Positions 6,939 through 15,148 are shown, counted from the stretch's first letter. The stretch: DNA of 49,072 bases from Oscillospiraceae bacterium (GCA_004557855.1 SFFJ01000010.1:1-49072), one strand, 5' to 3'. Notes: generated by a model from the letters alone, not told the origin. Translations and numbers: made by a program.

Positions 6939-9236
6939 ATGGATAAAAACAATATGCTTTGCTCCCGCTGTAAAAAGCGGTTGGCGGTCATTTATATGAC
7001 CCGGATGGAAAACGGACAGACCGTCAGCGAGGGGCTGTGCCTGAAGTGCGCCAAGGAGCTGGGGCTCAAGCCCGTGGATGACCTGATGAAAAAGATGGGG
7101 CTCTCCGAGGAGGACCTGGATAAGGTAAGCGACCAGATGATGGAGGTCATGGGCGAAATGGCGGAGGACGGCGAGGACGGCTTTGAAAAAGGCGGCGCCA
7201 TGCCGTTCCCCTTTATGCAGAACCTGTTCGGCGGGCTGATGAACCGGGAGCAGGAGGAGGGCACCGAGGCGCCTCCCAAAAATCCCCGCAGCGAAAAGCC
7301 GGAAAAGGGCGCCCCCAAGTATAAATATCTGGAAAACTACTGCGAGAACCTGACCCGCAAGGCCCGTGAGGGCAGGATGGATGCCATCATCGGGCGGGAA
7401 AAGGAGATCTACCGGGTGGTGCAGATTCTGAACCGCCGCACCAAGAATAACCCCTGCCTGATCGGTGAACCGGGCGTGGGCAAAACCGCTATCGCCGAGG
7501 GCATCGCCCAGCGCATCGTGGAGGGCAAGGTGCCCGCCAAGATCGCCCAAAAGGAAGTGTATATGCTGGATCTGACCGGACTGGTGGCCGGCACGCAGTT
7601 CCGCGGGCAGTTTGAAAGCCGGGTAAAGGGGCTGGTGGAGGACGTCAAAAAGCACGGCAACGTCATCCTGTTCATCGATGAGGTGCATACGCTGGTGGGT
7701 GTGGGCGACAGCGAGGGCAGCATGAACGCCGCCAATATCCTCAAGCCCGCACTTTCCCGCGGGGAAATCCAGGTCATCGGCGCCACCACCTTCAATGAAT
7801 ACCGCAAGAACATCGAAAAGGATGCGGCGCTGGAACGGCGCTTCCAGGCGGTAAAGGTGGGCGAGCCCACCATCGAGGATACCATCGCCGTGCTGCGGGG
7901 CATCAAAAAATATTACGAGGACTACCACCGGGTAAAGGTAAGCGACTTTATGGTGGAGCGTGCCGTGGTGCTTTCGGAGCGCTACATTCTGGACCGGTTC
8001 CTGCCCGATAAGGCGATAGACCTGCTGGATGAGGCCTGCTCCACCGCTTCGCTGGAATGTGCGGCACAGACCGAATATGATAAGTTGGCCGCCGAGCGGG
8101 AGCAGAAGCAGCGCCTGTTAAGCGACGTCATCAACCCCGAGGAGGGGGCGGAGATCGACTATCAGCGCATGGCGGAGCTGAAAAGCGAGATCGCGCGGCT
8201 GGAGGAGGGCATGGACGCCCTGCATGACGCAGCCTTCAACAGCCCCGTGACCGAGGACCACCTGGCCAAGGTGATAGAGCTGTGGAGCGGCGTGCCCGCC
8301 AGCAAGGTGAAGGAAAGCGAGCTGCAAAAGGTGGCCGATCTGGAAACCGGCCTGAAAAAGCGCATCATCGGGCAGGACGAGGCGGTAAACGCCGTGGCTG
8401 CCGCCGTGCGCCGCAGCCGTATCCGGCTTTCCGCCAAAAAACGCCCGGCCTCCTTCATCTTTGTGGGGCCCACCGGCGTGGGCAAGACCGAGCTGGTGAA
8501 GGTGCTTTCCGAGGAGCTGTTTGACAACGTGGAGCCGCTGATCCGGCTGGATATGTCGGAATTTATGGAAAAGCACTCCGTTTCCCGCATCATCGGTTCG
8601 CCCCCCGGCTATGTGGGCTATGATGAGGCGGGCCAGCTGACCGAGAAGGTGCGGCGGCGTCCCTATTCCATCGTGCTGTTTGATGAGATAGAGAAGGCGC
8701 ACCCCGATGTAATGAACATCCTGCTGCAAATTCTGGACGAGGGGCGCATCACCGATGCACAGGGGCGGCAAATTTCCTTCGAGAACACCATTATCATCAT
8801 GACCAGTAACGCCGGCAGTGAACGGCAGGGAAGCGCTCTGGGCTTCGATAAGACCCGCTACGACGACGCCCGGGAGAAGGCGGAGACTTCGCTGCGGCAG
8901 TTCCTGCGGCCGGAGTTCATCGCCCGGGTGGATGAAGTGGTGGTGTTCCGCCCGCTGACCGAGGAGGATATGCAGAAGATCGCCCGGCTGATGCTGGAGG
9001 AGCTGCGGCAGGGACTGGCCGAACGGGAGATCAAGTTCGGCTGGGACGAGGGCGTGCTGCGGCTGGCGGCCGCCGAGGCCTACGGCCACAAAAGCGGCGC
9101 GCGGGACCTGCGGAATGTGCTGCGGCGCCGGGTGGAGGACCCCATCTGCACGCTGCTGGCGGGCTGCCCCGAACAGCCGCCTGCGCTGATCCATGCGGAG
9201 GAAAAGGACGGGGAGATCGTGCTGGTGACGGCGTAA
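6939..9236 (+). CDS. clpE: ClpE-like AAA+ protein unfoldase
   Basis: Hsp100 unfoldase expected to feed proteins to ClpP and to act in proteostasis. The N-terminus has a zinc-finger-like CxxC...CxxC pair (CSRC, CLKC), as in ClpE and McsA, instead of the usual ClpC N-domain. AAA domain 1 has GEPGVGKTAIAEG, LFIDEVHTL and a GAT sensor. A short coiled middle region lies around residues 400-450. AAA domain 2 has GPTGVGKTELVK and LFDEIEKAHPDV, followed by a D2-small C-terminus. The length is 765 residues. ATG 6939 starts directly before the zinc finger; an in-frame start at 6885 would add 18 unconserved residues. I see no CtsR box upstream. A 28-residue membrane peptide follows. Confidence 0.9.
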   Translation: MDKNNMLCSRCKKRLAVIYMTRMENGQTVSEGLCLKCAKELGLKPVDDLMKKMGLSEEDLDKVSDQMMEVMGEMAEDGEDGFEKGGAMPFPFMQNLFGGLMNREQEEGTEAPPKNPRSEKPEKGAPKYKYLENYCENLTRKAREGRMDAIIGREKEIYRVVQILNRRTKNNPCLIGEPGVGKTAIAEGIAQRIVEGKVPAKIAQKEVYMLDLTGLVAGTQFRGQFESRVKGLVEDVKKHGNVILFIDEVHTLVGVGDSEGSMNAANILKPALSRGEIQVIGATTFNEYRKNIEKDAALERRFQAVKVGEPTIEDTIAVLRGIKKYYEDYHRVKVSDFMVERAVVLSERYILDRFLPDKAIDLLDEACSTASLECAAQTEYDKLAAEREQKQRLLSDVINPEEGAEIDYQRMAELKSEIARLEEGMDALHDAAFNSPVTEDHLAKVIELWSGVPASKVKESELQKVADLETGLKKRIIGQDEAVNAVAAAVRRSRIRLSAKKRPASFIFVGPTGVGKTELVKVLSEELFDNVEPLIRLDMSEFMEKHSVSRIIGSPPGYVGYDEAGQLTEKVRRRPYSIVLFDEIEKAHPDVMNILLQILDEGRITDAQGRQISFENTIIIMTSNAGSERQGSALGFDKTRYDDAREKAETSLRQFLRPEFIARVDEVVVFRPLTEEDMQKIARLMLEELRQGLAEREIKFGWDEGVLRLAAAEAYGHKSGARDLRNVLRRRVEDPICTLLAGCPEQPPALIHAEEKDGEIVLVTA

Positions 9237-9249
9237 GAAGGAGGACGAA

Positions 9250-9336
9250 ATGGACAAGTTTAAGCGTATTGTGGCGCTCATTCTGGCGGTGCTGATCGTT
9301 TTGAGTGTGGCCAGCTACCTGTTTTATCTGCTGTAA
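9250..9336 (+). CDS. 28-residue single-pass membrane peptide
   Basis: Encodes MDKFKRIVALILAVLIVLSV followed by ASYLFYLL and a stop. It has a basic start and one hydrophobic helix covering most of the peptide. AAGGAGG at 9238-9244 lies 5 bases upstream of the ATG. It starts 13 bases after the ClpE-like stop and is followed at once by a terminator, so it is the last gene of that transcript. It recalls the very short DUF4044-type membrane proteins of Firmicutes, but I cannot confirm the family. Confidence 0.72.
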   Translation: MDKFKRIVALILAVLIVLSVASYLFYLL

Positions 9337-9343
9337 GAAAGAA

Positions 9344-9383
9344 AAAGGCTCCCCCTTGCCCTGCCGGGCAAGGGGGAGCCTTT
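9344..9383. terminator. bidirectional terminator between clpE-like operon and GH13 gene
   Basis: An 18-bp perfect stem (9344-9361 with 9366-9383) encloses loop TGCC. On the minus strand the stem ends in TTTTTC, a good terminator for the convergent GH13 gene. On the plus strand only TTT follows. Confidence 0.85.
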
Positions 9384-9420
9384 GCGCGCCCCGGGGAAGC
9401 CCCCAAAGGGGGAGGGACTA

Positions 9421-9504
9421 CGGGCGCAGCCCCGGCCGCCGCAGGCGGCCGGCCGCAGGCGAAGCCTGCGGCAGCCCCGGCGAAGCCGGGGCGGGCTGCG
9501 CCCG
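9421..9504. repeat. cloverleaf island 3
   Basis: Outer stem CGGGCGCAGCCC (9421-9432) pairs with 9493-9504. The three hairpins have loops GCA, GAA and GAA. It is identical to island 4 (10914-10997) except in two loops. Confidence 0.9.
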
Positions 9505-9513
9505 AGGGGCAGC

Positions 9514-10794
9514 TCAAGGCAGAAGGATAAGGGGACAGTCGCCGACGGGGAGAAGGCCCCCCGCCACCGTGACGGACTGCCCGGAAAGGGCGTCGGTGTA
9601 GGGGCCGTCCGGCAGGGGGACTGCCGCGGTGCCGCCCTGCCCCGCCAGCGGGAAAACGCCGACCGCACAGGCATCGGGGGCAGTGTAGTGGGCGGTCACG
9701 ATGCCGCAGGCATCATCGGCGGTGATGCGGAACAGCGCATCGGTGGGCAGCGCCTTTTTTATGGCGGCAAGCCGGGCAAGATAGGGACTGATATCCCGCC
9801 CGCCCTGCCAGTCGATCGGCTCCTTTTCAAAAAGGGAGGGGGTGTGGGCGGCGCAGACCTCCTGGCCGGCATACAGCAGGGTGGTGCCCTTCATAAAGTA
9901 GCATAGCGCCGTCCAGGCCAGCAGCTGCTTTTCCTGCGGGAAGCGTGCCGCCGCCCGGGCGGTATCGTGGTTTTCCAGGCAGCGCAGCTTATTGTAGTGG
10001 CTGTCAAAGCTGACCTCCTGATAATCCACGGCATCAAACCAGCGGGAAAGGGGCAGCCGCCCCTCGGTCACGCCCTCATACAGCGGCCACAGGTCGTAGG
10101 GGTACAGGATGTCAAAGGCGGTGAAAAGCTCGGTATCGGTGGCAGCGTAATGCCCCAGCGAACGGAACGCCTGTATATGCGCCAGGTGGACGCTTTCGCC
10201 CAGCCAAACGGCACCGGGACGCACCGCCTCTACGGCACGGCGGGCCTCCCGCCAGAATTCCACCGGAACGGTACTGGCCACATCACAGCGGAAGCCATCG
10301 ACGAACTGCGCCCAGTAGCACAGCGTTTCGATTTGATACTGCCACAGCGCCCGGTTTTCGTAGTCCAGATCGACGACGTCGGTCCAGTCGCCCACCTTAT
10401 TGCCGCGGGTGCCGTCGGCCCGGGTGTAAAAGTATTCCGGGTGCTCCGTTACCAGCGTGGCATCGGGGGAGGTGTGGTTATACACCACATCGATGATGCA
10501 TTTCATGCCCCGGCGGTGGATCTCCTCCACGAGGAACAGAAAGTCCTCCAGCGTGCCGTATTCCGGGTTGACGGTGCGGTAGTCGCGGTTGGCATAGGGG
10601 CAGCCGAGAGAGCCCTTTTTATTCTTCACGCCGATGGGATGGATGGGCATGAGCCAGATGATATCCACCCCCAGTGCGGCGATGCGGTCGAGATCCGGCA
10701 CCACCGCCCGGAAGGTGCCCTGCGGGGTATGGCTGCGGACGTAAAGCTCATAGATGACGCTGCGGCGCAGCCGGGGATCGGTACACTGTGCCAT
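9514..10794 (-). CDS. cytoplasmic GH13 alpha-amylase-family enzyme
   Basis: Glycoside hydrolase family 13 enzyme acting on alpha-glucans or oligosaccharides; the exact substrate cannot be read from the sequence. GH13 region I is DVVYNH (102-107). The nucleophile is D171 in GFRCDVAS, the acid/base is E200 in WLGES, and the transition-state aspartate is D277 in LENHD. At 426 residues it is a compact, single-domain member with a short C-terminal sheet. It lacks a signal peptide, so it should work on imported or stored glucans. AAAGGAGG precedes the start and a promoter lies at 10838-10866. The gene is monocistronic and convergent with the ClpE-like operon. Near-identical islands bracket it (9421-9504 and 10914-10997). 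Confidence 0.92.
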   Translation of the reverse strand: MAQCTDPRLRRSVIYELYVRSHTPQGTFRAVVPDLDRIAALGVDIIWLMPIHPIGVKNKKGSLGCPYANRDYRTVNPEYGTLEDFLFLVEEIHRRGMKCIIDVVYNHTSPDATLVTEHPEYFYTRADGTRGNKVGDWTDVVDLDYENRALWQYQIETLCYWAQFVDGFRCDVASTVPVEFWREARRAVEAVRPGAVWLGESVHLAHIQAFRSLGHYAATDTELFTAFDILYPYDLWPLYEGVTEGRLPLSRWFDAVDYQEVSFDSHYNKLRCLENHDTARAAARFPQEKQLLAWTALCYFMKGTTLLYAGQEVCAAHTPSLFEKEPIDWQGGRDISPYLARLAAIKKALPTDALFRITADDACGIVTAHYTAPDACAVGVFPLAGQGGTAAVPLPDGPYTDALSGQSVTVAGGLLPVGDCPLILLP

Positions 10795-10837
10795 AATGGA
10801 AAGCCTCCTTTATTTCCGGTGGGGATTTTTCGGCTTG

Positions 10838-10866
10838 ATTATAACCCATTTTGCAGGGGGATGCAA
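10838..10866 (-). promoter_or_regulatory. predicted promoter of the GH13 gene
   Basis: On the minus strand TTGCAT is separated by 17 bases from TATAAT, about 40 bases upstream of the start codon at 10794. Confidence 0.7.
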
Positions 10867-10913
10867 TGGGATTTTTGTGCGCCCCGGAAGGGCCCGCAAA
10901 AGGGGAAAGACTA

Positions 10914-10997
10914 CGGGCGCAGCCCCGGCCGCCGCAGGCGGCCGGCCGCAGGCTTCGCCTGCGGCAGCCCCGGCTCCGCCGGGGCGGGCTGCGCCCG
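10914..10997. repeat. cloverleaf island 4
   Basis: Outer stem CGGGCGCAGCCC (10914-10925) pairs with 10986-10997. Loops are GCA, TTC and TCC. All stems are the same as in island 3; only the second and third loops differ. The 35 bases before it also resemble those before island 3. Confidence 0.9.
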
Positions 10998-11051
10998 GAT
11001 CAGCGGGCAAGCCGCCCCCGCCCCGGGGGTCTGTGCAGGGGGCAAGCCCCC

Positions 11052-11128
11052 GCCCGCAGGGCGTTCCGGCGTAGCCGGAACCGGCGGCGCAGCCGCCGAG
11101 GTCGCCGGAGGCGACCTGCCCTGCGGGC
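11052..11128. repeat. cloverleaf island 5 with flanking TGCAGGG/CCCTGCA
   Basis: Outer stem GCCCGCAGGGC (11052-11062) pairs with 11118-11128. Hairpin loops are GTA, GCA and GGA. TGCAGGG at 11034-11040 and CCCTGCA at 11137-11143 bracket the unit, giving a 110-bp element. Nothing coding is seen in 10795-11309. Confidence 0.85.
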
Positions 11129-11235
11129 GCCCCGCACCCTGCACAAACCCGCCGAAATAATGCGTATGCCTGCGAAAAAGTGCGAAATCGTGAGCAAACC
11201 GGCCGCTATTTGCGAAAAACAGGACTTGTTGATAG

Positions 11236-11274
11236 TTTAGTGTAGTAGCGTAGTAGCACACTAAAGTATATAAT
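11236..11274 (+). promoter_or_regulatory. -10 box with overlapping dyad upstream of the amino-acid importer
   Basis: TATAAT lies at 11269-11274, 35 bases before the start codon. Just upstream an inverted repeat TTTAGTGT (11236-11243) and ACACTAAA (11258-11265) covers the expected -35 position, where no good -35 box is visible. The spacer contains a doubled GTAGTAGC. This arrangement suggests a regulator-dependent promoter. Confidence 0.55.
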
Positions 11275-11309
11275 ACCACCATAACATCACCCCAAAGGAG
11301 GACCACACC

Positions 11310-12125
11310 ATGAAAAAAGCGATCGCACTGGCCGCAGCGGCCGTAATGCTGCTCACCCTCTTTACCGGCTGCGGCAAGCAGCCCGCCGAGGACAACAATA
11401 CCGATAAGACCACCTTTACCGTCGGGTTCGATGCCGAGTTCCCCCCCTACGGCTACCAGGATGAAACCGGCGAGTATGTCGGCTTCGATCTCGATCTGGC
11501 CGCCGAGGTATGCGCCCGCAACGACTGGGAGCTGGTGAAGAAGCCCATCAACTGGGACAGCAAGGATATGGAGCTGGAGACCGGGGTCATCAGCTGCATC
11601 TGGAACGGCTTTACCATGCAGGGCCGGGAGGACAAATACACCTGGAGCAAGCCCTATGTCGATAACAGCCAGGTCATCGTGGTGAAGAAGGACAGCGGCA
11701 TCACCGATTACGCCGGGTTGGCCGGCAAAAATGTGGCGGTGCAGGCGGACTCCTCCGCTTTGGCGGCGCTGACCCAAAACGAGGACGGCAGCAACGCCGA
11801 TAACATCGCACTGGCCGAAAGCTTCCGCAGCCTCACCGAGGTGCCGGACTACAACACCGCCTTTTTGAACTTGGAAGCGGGCGCAGTGGATGCCATCGCC
11901 ATGGACATCGGGGTGGCGCAGTATCAGATCGCGCAGCGCGGGGATGGCTTTGTCATTCTGGATGGCACCATCGCCGGGGAGACCTACGGCGTCGGCTTTA
12001 AGCTGGGGAATACCGAGCTGCGGGACGCCGTGCAAAAATCGCTGGATGAGATGGTCGCCGACGGCACCTTTGCCAAGATAGCGGAAAAGTGGGGCCTGAC
12101 CGAGGCGGTTTGCCTTGGGAAGTGA
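11310..12125 (+). CDS. amino-acid ABC transporter substrate-binding lipoprotein
   Basis: Extracellular binding lipoprotein of a polar amino-acid importer (SBP_bac_3 family). It begins with a lipoprotein signal peptide ending in LFTGC, so C21 would be lipidated. The mature part has the family opening FTVGFDAEFPPYGY and the second-lobe motif VAVQADSSA, with a C-terminal helix IAEKWGLTE. The 271-residue length is normal. AAAGGAGG precedes ATG 11310. Permease and ATPase genes follow after 372 bases filled with imperfect copies of this gene's own 3' end. Specificity (cystine, glutamine or another polar amino acid) cannot be told from sequence alone. Confidence 0.92.
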   Translation: MKKAIALAAAAVMLLTLFTGCGKQPAEDNNTDKTTFTVGFDAEFPPYGYQDETGEYVGFDLDLAAEVCARNDWELVKKPINWDSKDMELETGVISCIWNGFTMQGREDKYTWSKPYVDNSQVIVVKKDSGITDYAGLAGKNVAVQADSSALAALTQNEDGSNADNIALAESFRSLTEVPDYNTAFLNLEAGAVDAIAMDIGVAQYQIAQRGDGFVILDGTIAGETYGVGFKLGNTELRDAVQKSLDEMVADGTFAKIAEKWGLTEAVCLGK

Positions 12126-12411
12126 TAGTTCCGCCCAAAGCATCTTTACATAAACAGCGGAAAAGCGGGGTCTGACCGAGGCAGCTTGCCTTGGGGAGTG
12201 ATGCCCCCGCTGCGGGAAAACAGGTGAAGCGCACAACGCCGCCTTACCCCCGCCGCAGGGCACCCCGCTGCTAACTATCCGAAGATAGCGGAAAGATGGG
12301 GCCTGACCGAGGCGGTTTGCCTTGGGAAGTGATAGTTCCACCCCAAGCATCTTTACAATGATAGCGGAAAAGTGGGGCCTGACCGAGGCCGTTTGCCTTG
12401 GGAAGTGATGC
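12077..12411 (+). repeat. four copies of the substrate-binding gene's 3' end
   Basis: The gene's last 49 bases plus about 27 bases downstream form a 76-bp unit. Copies begin at 12077 (in the gene), about 12153, 12284 and 12360; 1 and 2, and 3 and 4, are each 76 bases apart. Copies keep GCGGAAA, CTGACCGAGGC and TTGCCTTGGG with scattered changes. Copies 3 and 4 retain the coding-like tail and stop but no start. Between copies 2 and 3 lie about 80 unrelated bases. Nothing else is seen in this 372-base gap. Confidence 0.85.
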
Positions 12412-12497
12412 CCTGCCCCCCGCAAAACAGCAGCCCTTTGACGGGAACGGCAGGGGGCTGCATTTTTCCCGTATTCCCCGTAAAAAGGAGACCGACC

Positions 12498-13208
12498 ATG
12501 AATCTACTGGAAATGATGACGCAGGTATGGGAGGGGATGGGCAATTCCATCCTCATCTTTGTGCTGACGCTGGTTTTTTCGCTGCCGCTGGGGCTTTTGG
12601 TGGCCTTTGGCCGCATGAACCGCTGGGCGCCGCTGGCCGCCCTCCGGTGCAGCAAATCCCCCCTTTGGCGCAGGCTATCCGGCTTTCGGCCGGTGCAGCT
12701 TCTGTTCAAGCTGTTTATCTCGGTGCTGCGGGGCACCCCGCTTATGCTGCAATTGATGGTGGTCTACTACGGGCCATATTATATTTTTAAGGTGCCCATC
12801 ACGCTGCAATACCAGTTCTATGCGGTCATTATCGCCTTTGCGGTGAATTATGCCGCCTACTTTGCCGAAATCTACCGTTCCGGCATCGAGAGCATGCCGG
12901 TGGGACAGTATGAGGCCGCCAAGGTGCTGGGCTATCGGAAAAGCCAGACCTTTTTCCGCATCATCCTGCCGCAGGTGATAAAGCGCATCCTGCCCTCCAT
13001 CACCAATGAGGTCATCACGCTGGTGAAGGATACCTCACTGGCCTTTGTCATCGGCTATGCCGAGCTGTTCACACTGGTCAAGCGCATCGCCAGCCGGGAG
13101 GCAAGCGTGCTGCCCTATGTGGGCGCCGCCATTTTCTATTATATCTTCAACCTGGTGGTGGCCGTGGCGATGGAAAAGCTGGAAAAGAAGATGGATTATT
13201 ATCAGTAA
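12498..13208 (+). CDS. amino-acid ABC transporter permease
   Basis: Membrane subunit of the polar amino-acid importer (HisM/GlnP type), 236 residues. It has hydrophobic segments near 17-38, 90-110, 112-130 and 195-225. The permease EAA loop reads EIYRSGIESMPVGQYEAAKV and continues into LGYRKSQTFFRIILPQ, where the ATPase docks. An insertion at about 45-70 between the first two helices is a little longer than usual. AAAAAGGAG sets ATG 12498; the frame continues upstream only through repeat DNA. The ATPase gene follows 12 bases later. Confidence 0.94.
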   Translation: MNLLEMMTQVWEGMGNSILIFVLTLVFSLPLGLLVAFGRMNRWAPLAALRCSKSPLWRRLSGFRPVQLLFKLFISVLRGTPLMLQLMVVYYGPYYIFKVPITLQYQFYAVIIAFAVNYAAYFAEIYRSGIESMPVGQYEAAKVLGYRKSQTFFRIILPQVIKRILPSITNEVITLVKDTSLAFVIGYAELFTLVKRIASREASVLPYVGAAIFYYIFNLVVAVAMEKLEKKMDYYQ

Positions 13209-13220
13209 GGAGGCGTCCCG

Positions 13221-13970
13221 GTGAGTGTATTACGGCTGGAAAATGTAAAAAAGACCTTTGACGGCGGCTGTGAAGTCCTGCGGGGCGTCAGCCTGGCGGT
13301 GGAGGAGGGCGAGGTGGTCGCCGTGATCGGGCCCTCCGGCGGGGGAAAATCCACCCTGCTGCGCTGCATGATCGACCTGGAGGAGATTACCGGCGGCAGC
13401 ATTTACGTGGGGGAGGAGGCATTGGTGCGGGACGGAAAATACTGCGCCAAGGCCGATCGGGCCCGGCTCATCAGCGAGATGGGCATGGTATTCCAGAGCT
13501 TTAACCTGTTCCCCCACATGACGGTGCGGGAAAACCTGATGAAGCCCTATCTGCTGACCCGGCCGGGCGCTGCTGATGCCGGGGAAAAGTGCATGGCGCT
13601 GCTGGAAAAGGTGGGCCTTGCGGAGAAAAAGGACGAATACCCCTGCCGGCTTTCGGGCGGGCAGCAGCAGCGGGTGGCCATAGCGCGTGCGCTGATGCGT
13701 GACCCCAAGGTACTGCTGTTCGATGAGCCGACCTCGGCTTTGGACCCGCAGCTGACCGGTGAGGTGCTGGCCATAATGCAGCAGCTGGCGGCGGAGCACC
13801 GCACCATGGTGGTGGTGACCCACGAGATGGGCTTTGCCCGGGGCGCTGCCGACCGCATCCTGTATGTGAACGGCGGCCTGATCGCCGAGGAGGGCACCCC
13901 GGAGGAGCTTTTTTCTGCACCCAAAACGGCGGAATTGCAGGCGTTCCTCGGCAGCGGGGTGGGGGACTGA
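13221..13970 (+). CDS. amino-acid ABC transporter ATP-binding protein, GlnQ-like
   Basis: ATPase of the polar amino-acid importer. Motifs: Walker A GPSGGGKST, Q-loop FQSFNLFPH (typical of the polar amino-acid family), signature LSGGQQQR, Walker B LLFDEPTSALD and switch VTHEMGFA. The length of 249 residues is normal. The start is GTG 13221 with AAGGAGG 5 bases before it. It is the last gene of the three-gene importer operon; an island and the eamA promoter follow. Confidence 0.95.
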   Translation: MSVLRLENVKKTFDGGCEVLRGVSLAVEEGEVVAVIGPSGGGKSTLLRCMIDLEEITGGSIYVGEEALVRDGKYCAKADRARLISEMGMVFQSFNLFPHMTVRENLMKPYLLTRPGAADAGEKCMALLEKVGLAEKKDEYPCRLSGGQQQRVAIARALMRDPKVLLFDEPTSALDPQLTGEVLAIMQQLAAEHRTMVVVTHEMGFARGAADRILYVNGGLIAEEGTPEELFSAPKTAELQAFLGSGVGD

Positions 13971-14000
13971 ACAACCGGCAGCCCCCTGCAGGGTGCAGAC

Positions 14001-14086
14001 GGCCCGCAGGGCCGGCCGGCTGCGCCGGCCGTAGGCGGGGCACGGCCCCGCCAAAGCCGTCCGGAGGACGGCTTGCCCTGCGGGCC
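14001..14086. repeat. cloverleaf island 6
   Basis: Outer stem GGCCCGCAGGGC (14001-14012) pairs with 14075-14086. Loops are TGC, ACG and GGA. It is the reverse complement of island 7 (15180-15265) apart from loop bases. TGCAGGG lies at 13987-13993. Confidence 0.9.
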
Positions 14087-14113
14087 GAACCCGCCCTCTG
14101 CAGGGTGCCCGTC

Positions 14114-14142
14114 TTGCAAAGCGGCACGGGATATGCTAAAAT
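14114..14142 (+). promoter_or_regulatory. predicted promoter of the EamA transporter
   Basis: TTGCAA (14114-14119), 17-base spacer, TAAAAT (14137-14142). The same box pair and spacing precede trkA at 30533-30561. Confidence 0.6.
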
Positions 14143-14158
14143 AGCAAAAAACAAGAAA

Positions 14159-14207
14159 GGCTCCTGCCGAAAGCGGTGGGAGTCTATTGCATTTAGCGGC
14201 AGGAGCC
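14159..14207 (+). promoter_or_regulatory. leader hairpin upstream of the EamA gene
   Basis: GGCTCCTGCCG (14159-14169) pairs perfectly with CGGCAGGAGCC (14197-14207) across a 27-base loop. The same left arm can instead pair with CGGTGGGAG (14174-14182), with wobble pairs. The distal arm ends one base before the purine-rich ribosome-binding stretch. Competing folds are typical of regulated leaders, but I cannot match this to a known riboswitch. Confidence 0.45.
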
Positions 14208-14230
14208 AAGGAAGGAAGAAAAACAGAAGC

Positions 14231-15148
14231 ATGAACCCGAAAATCAGACAAAATGTACTGCCGGTGGTGACCGCCCTCATCTGGGGCACCGCCTTTGTGG
14301 CGCAAAGCGTCGGCGCCGGCCACGTCCCGCCCATCACCTTTAATGCCCTGCGCTGCACGGTGGCGTTCGTCACGCTGGCGCTGGGCTATTGGGTCGTACG
14401 CACCCTCCAAAGAAAGAAAAATCCGCAGGCGGTCCGGCCGCTGGCGGCACGCCCCCGGGACCTGGTGCTGGGCGGGCTGTGCTGCGGTACCGCACTGGCT
14501 GCGGCGGCCTGCCTGCAGCAGGCGGGCCTGGCGGAAACCAGCCCCGGGAAGGCGGGCTTTATTACGGCGCTTTATATCGTGCTGGTGCCTATTATGGGGC
14601 TGTTTTTCCGCAAAAGGGTCACGGCGACGATCTGGCTTTCGGTGGCGCTGGCGGCGGTGGGACTTTACTTCCTCTGCATCAATGAAGCGCTGACCATCAG
14701 CCGCAGCGACCTGCTGGTGGTGCTGTGTGCGTTCATCTTCTCGGCGCACATCCTCCTGGTGGATCACTTTGCCAAAACGGTGGACGGTGTGGCGCTTTCC
14801 GCGGCACAGTTTGCGGTGGCGGCGGTGCTTACCGGCATCGGCTCGCTGCTGTGGGAGACCCCCACCGCGGCGGGGATCGCAGCCTGCCTCTGGCCGATCC
14901 TGTACGTCGGGGTATTCAGCGGCGGGGTGGGCTACACCCTGCAAATTCTGGCGCAGAAGGACGCCAACCCCACGGTGGTTTCGCTGCTTTTAAGCCTGGA
15001 GTCGGTATTCTCGGTGGTGGCCGGGGCGGTCATCCTGCATGACCGGCTGACCGGCCGGGAGCTTTTGGGCTGCGGCCTGATGCTGCTGGCGGTGGTACTG
15101 GCGCAGCTACCGGCTCGCAATGGGATTGCGAAGGCGCAAAAAGCCTGA
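14231..15148 (+). CDS. EamA/DMT-family transporter
   Basis: Drug/metabolite transporter superfamily member with two EamA repeats and ten predicted helices. It has 305 residues, as usual for the family. Repeat one starts at VVTALIWGTAFVAQS and repeat two at LLVVLCAFIFSAHILLVD. The second repeat ends with the common LLSLESVFSVVAG motif. The substrate is unknown. I chose ATG 14231 (MNPKIRQ) because upstream codons fall in a structured leader. Inverted near-identical islands 6 and 7 flank the gene. Its last codons contain a promoter-like sequence for the next gene. Confidence 0.92.
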   Translation: MNPKIRQNVLPVVTALIWGTAFVAQSVGAGHVPPITFNALRCTVAFVTLALGYWVVRTLQRKKNPQAVRPLAARPRDLVLGGLCCGTALAAAACLQQAGLAETSPGKAGFITALYIVLVPIMGLFFRKRVTATIWLSVALAAVGLYFLCINEALTISRSDLLVVLCAFIFSAHILLVDHFAKTVDGVALSAAQFAVAAVLTGIGSLLWETPTAAGIAACLWPILYVGVFSGGVGYTLQILAQKDANPTVVSLLLSLESVFSVVAGAVILHDRLTGRELLGCGLMLLAVVLAQLPARNGIAKAQKA

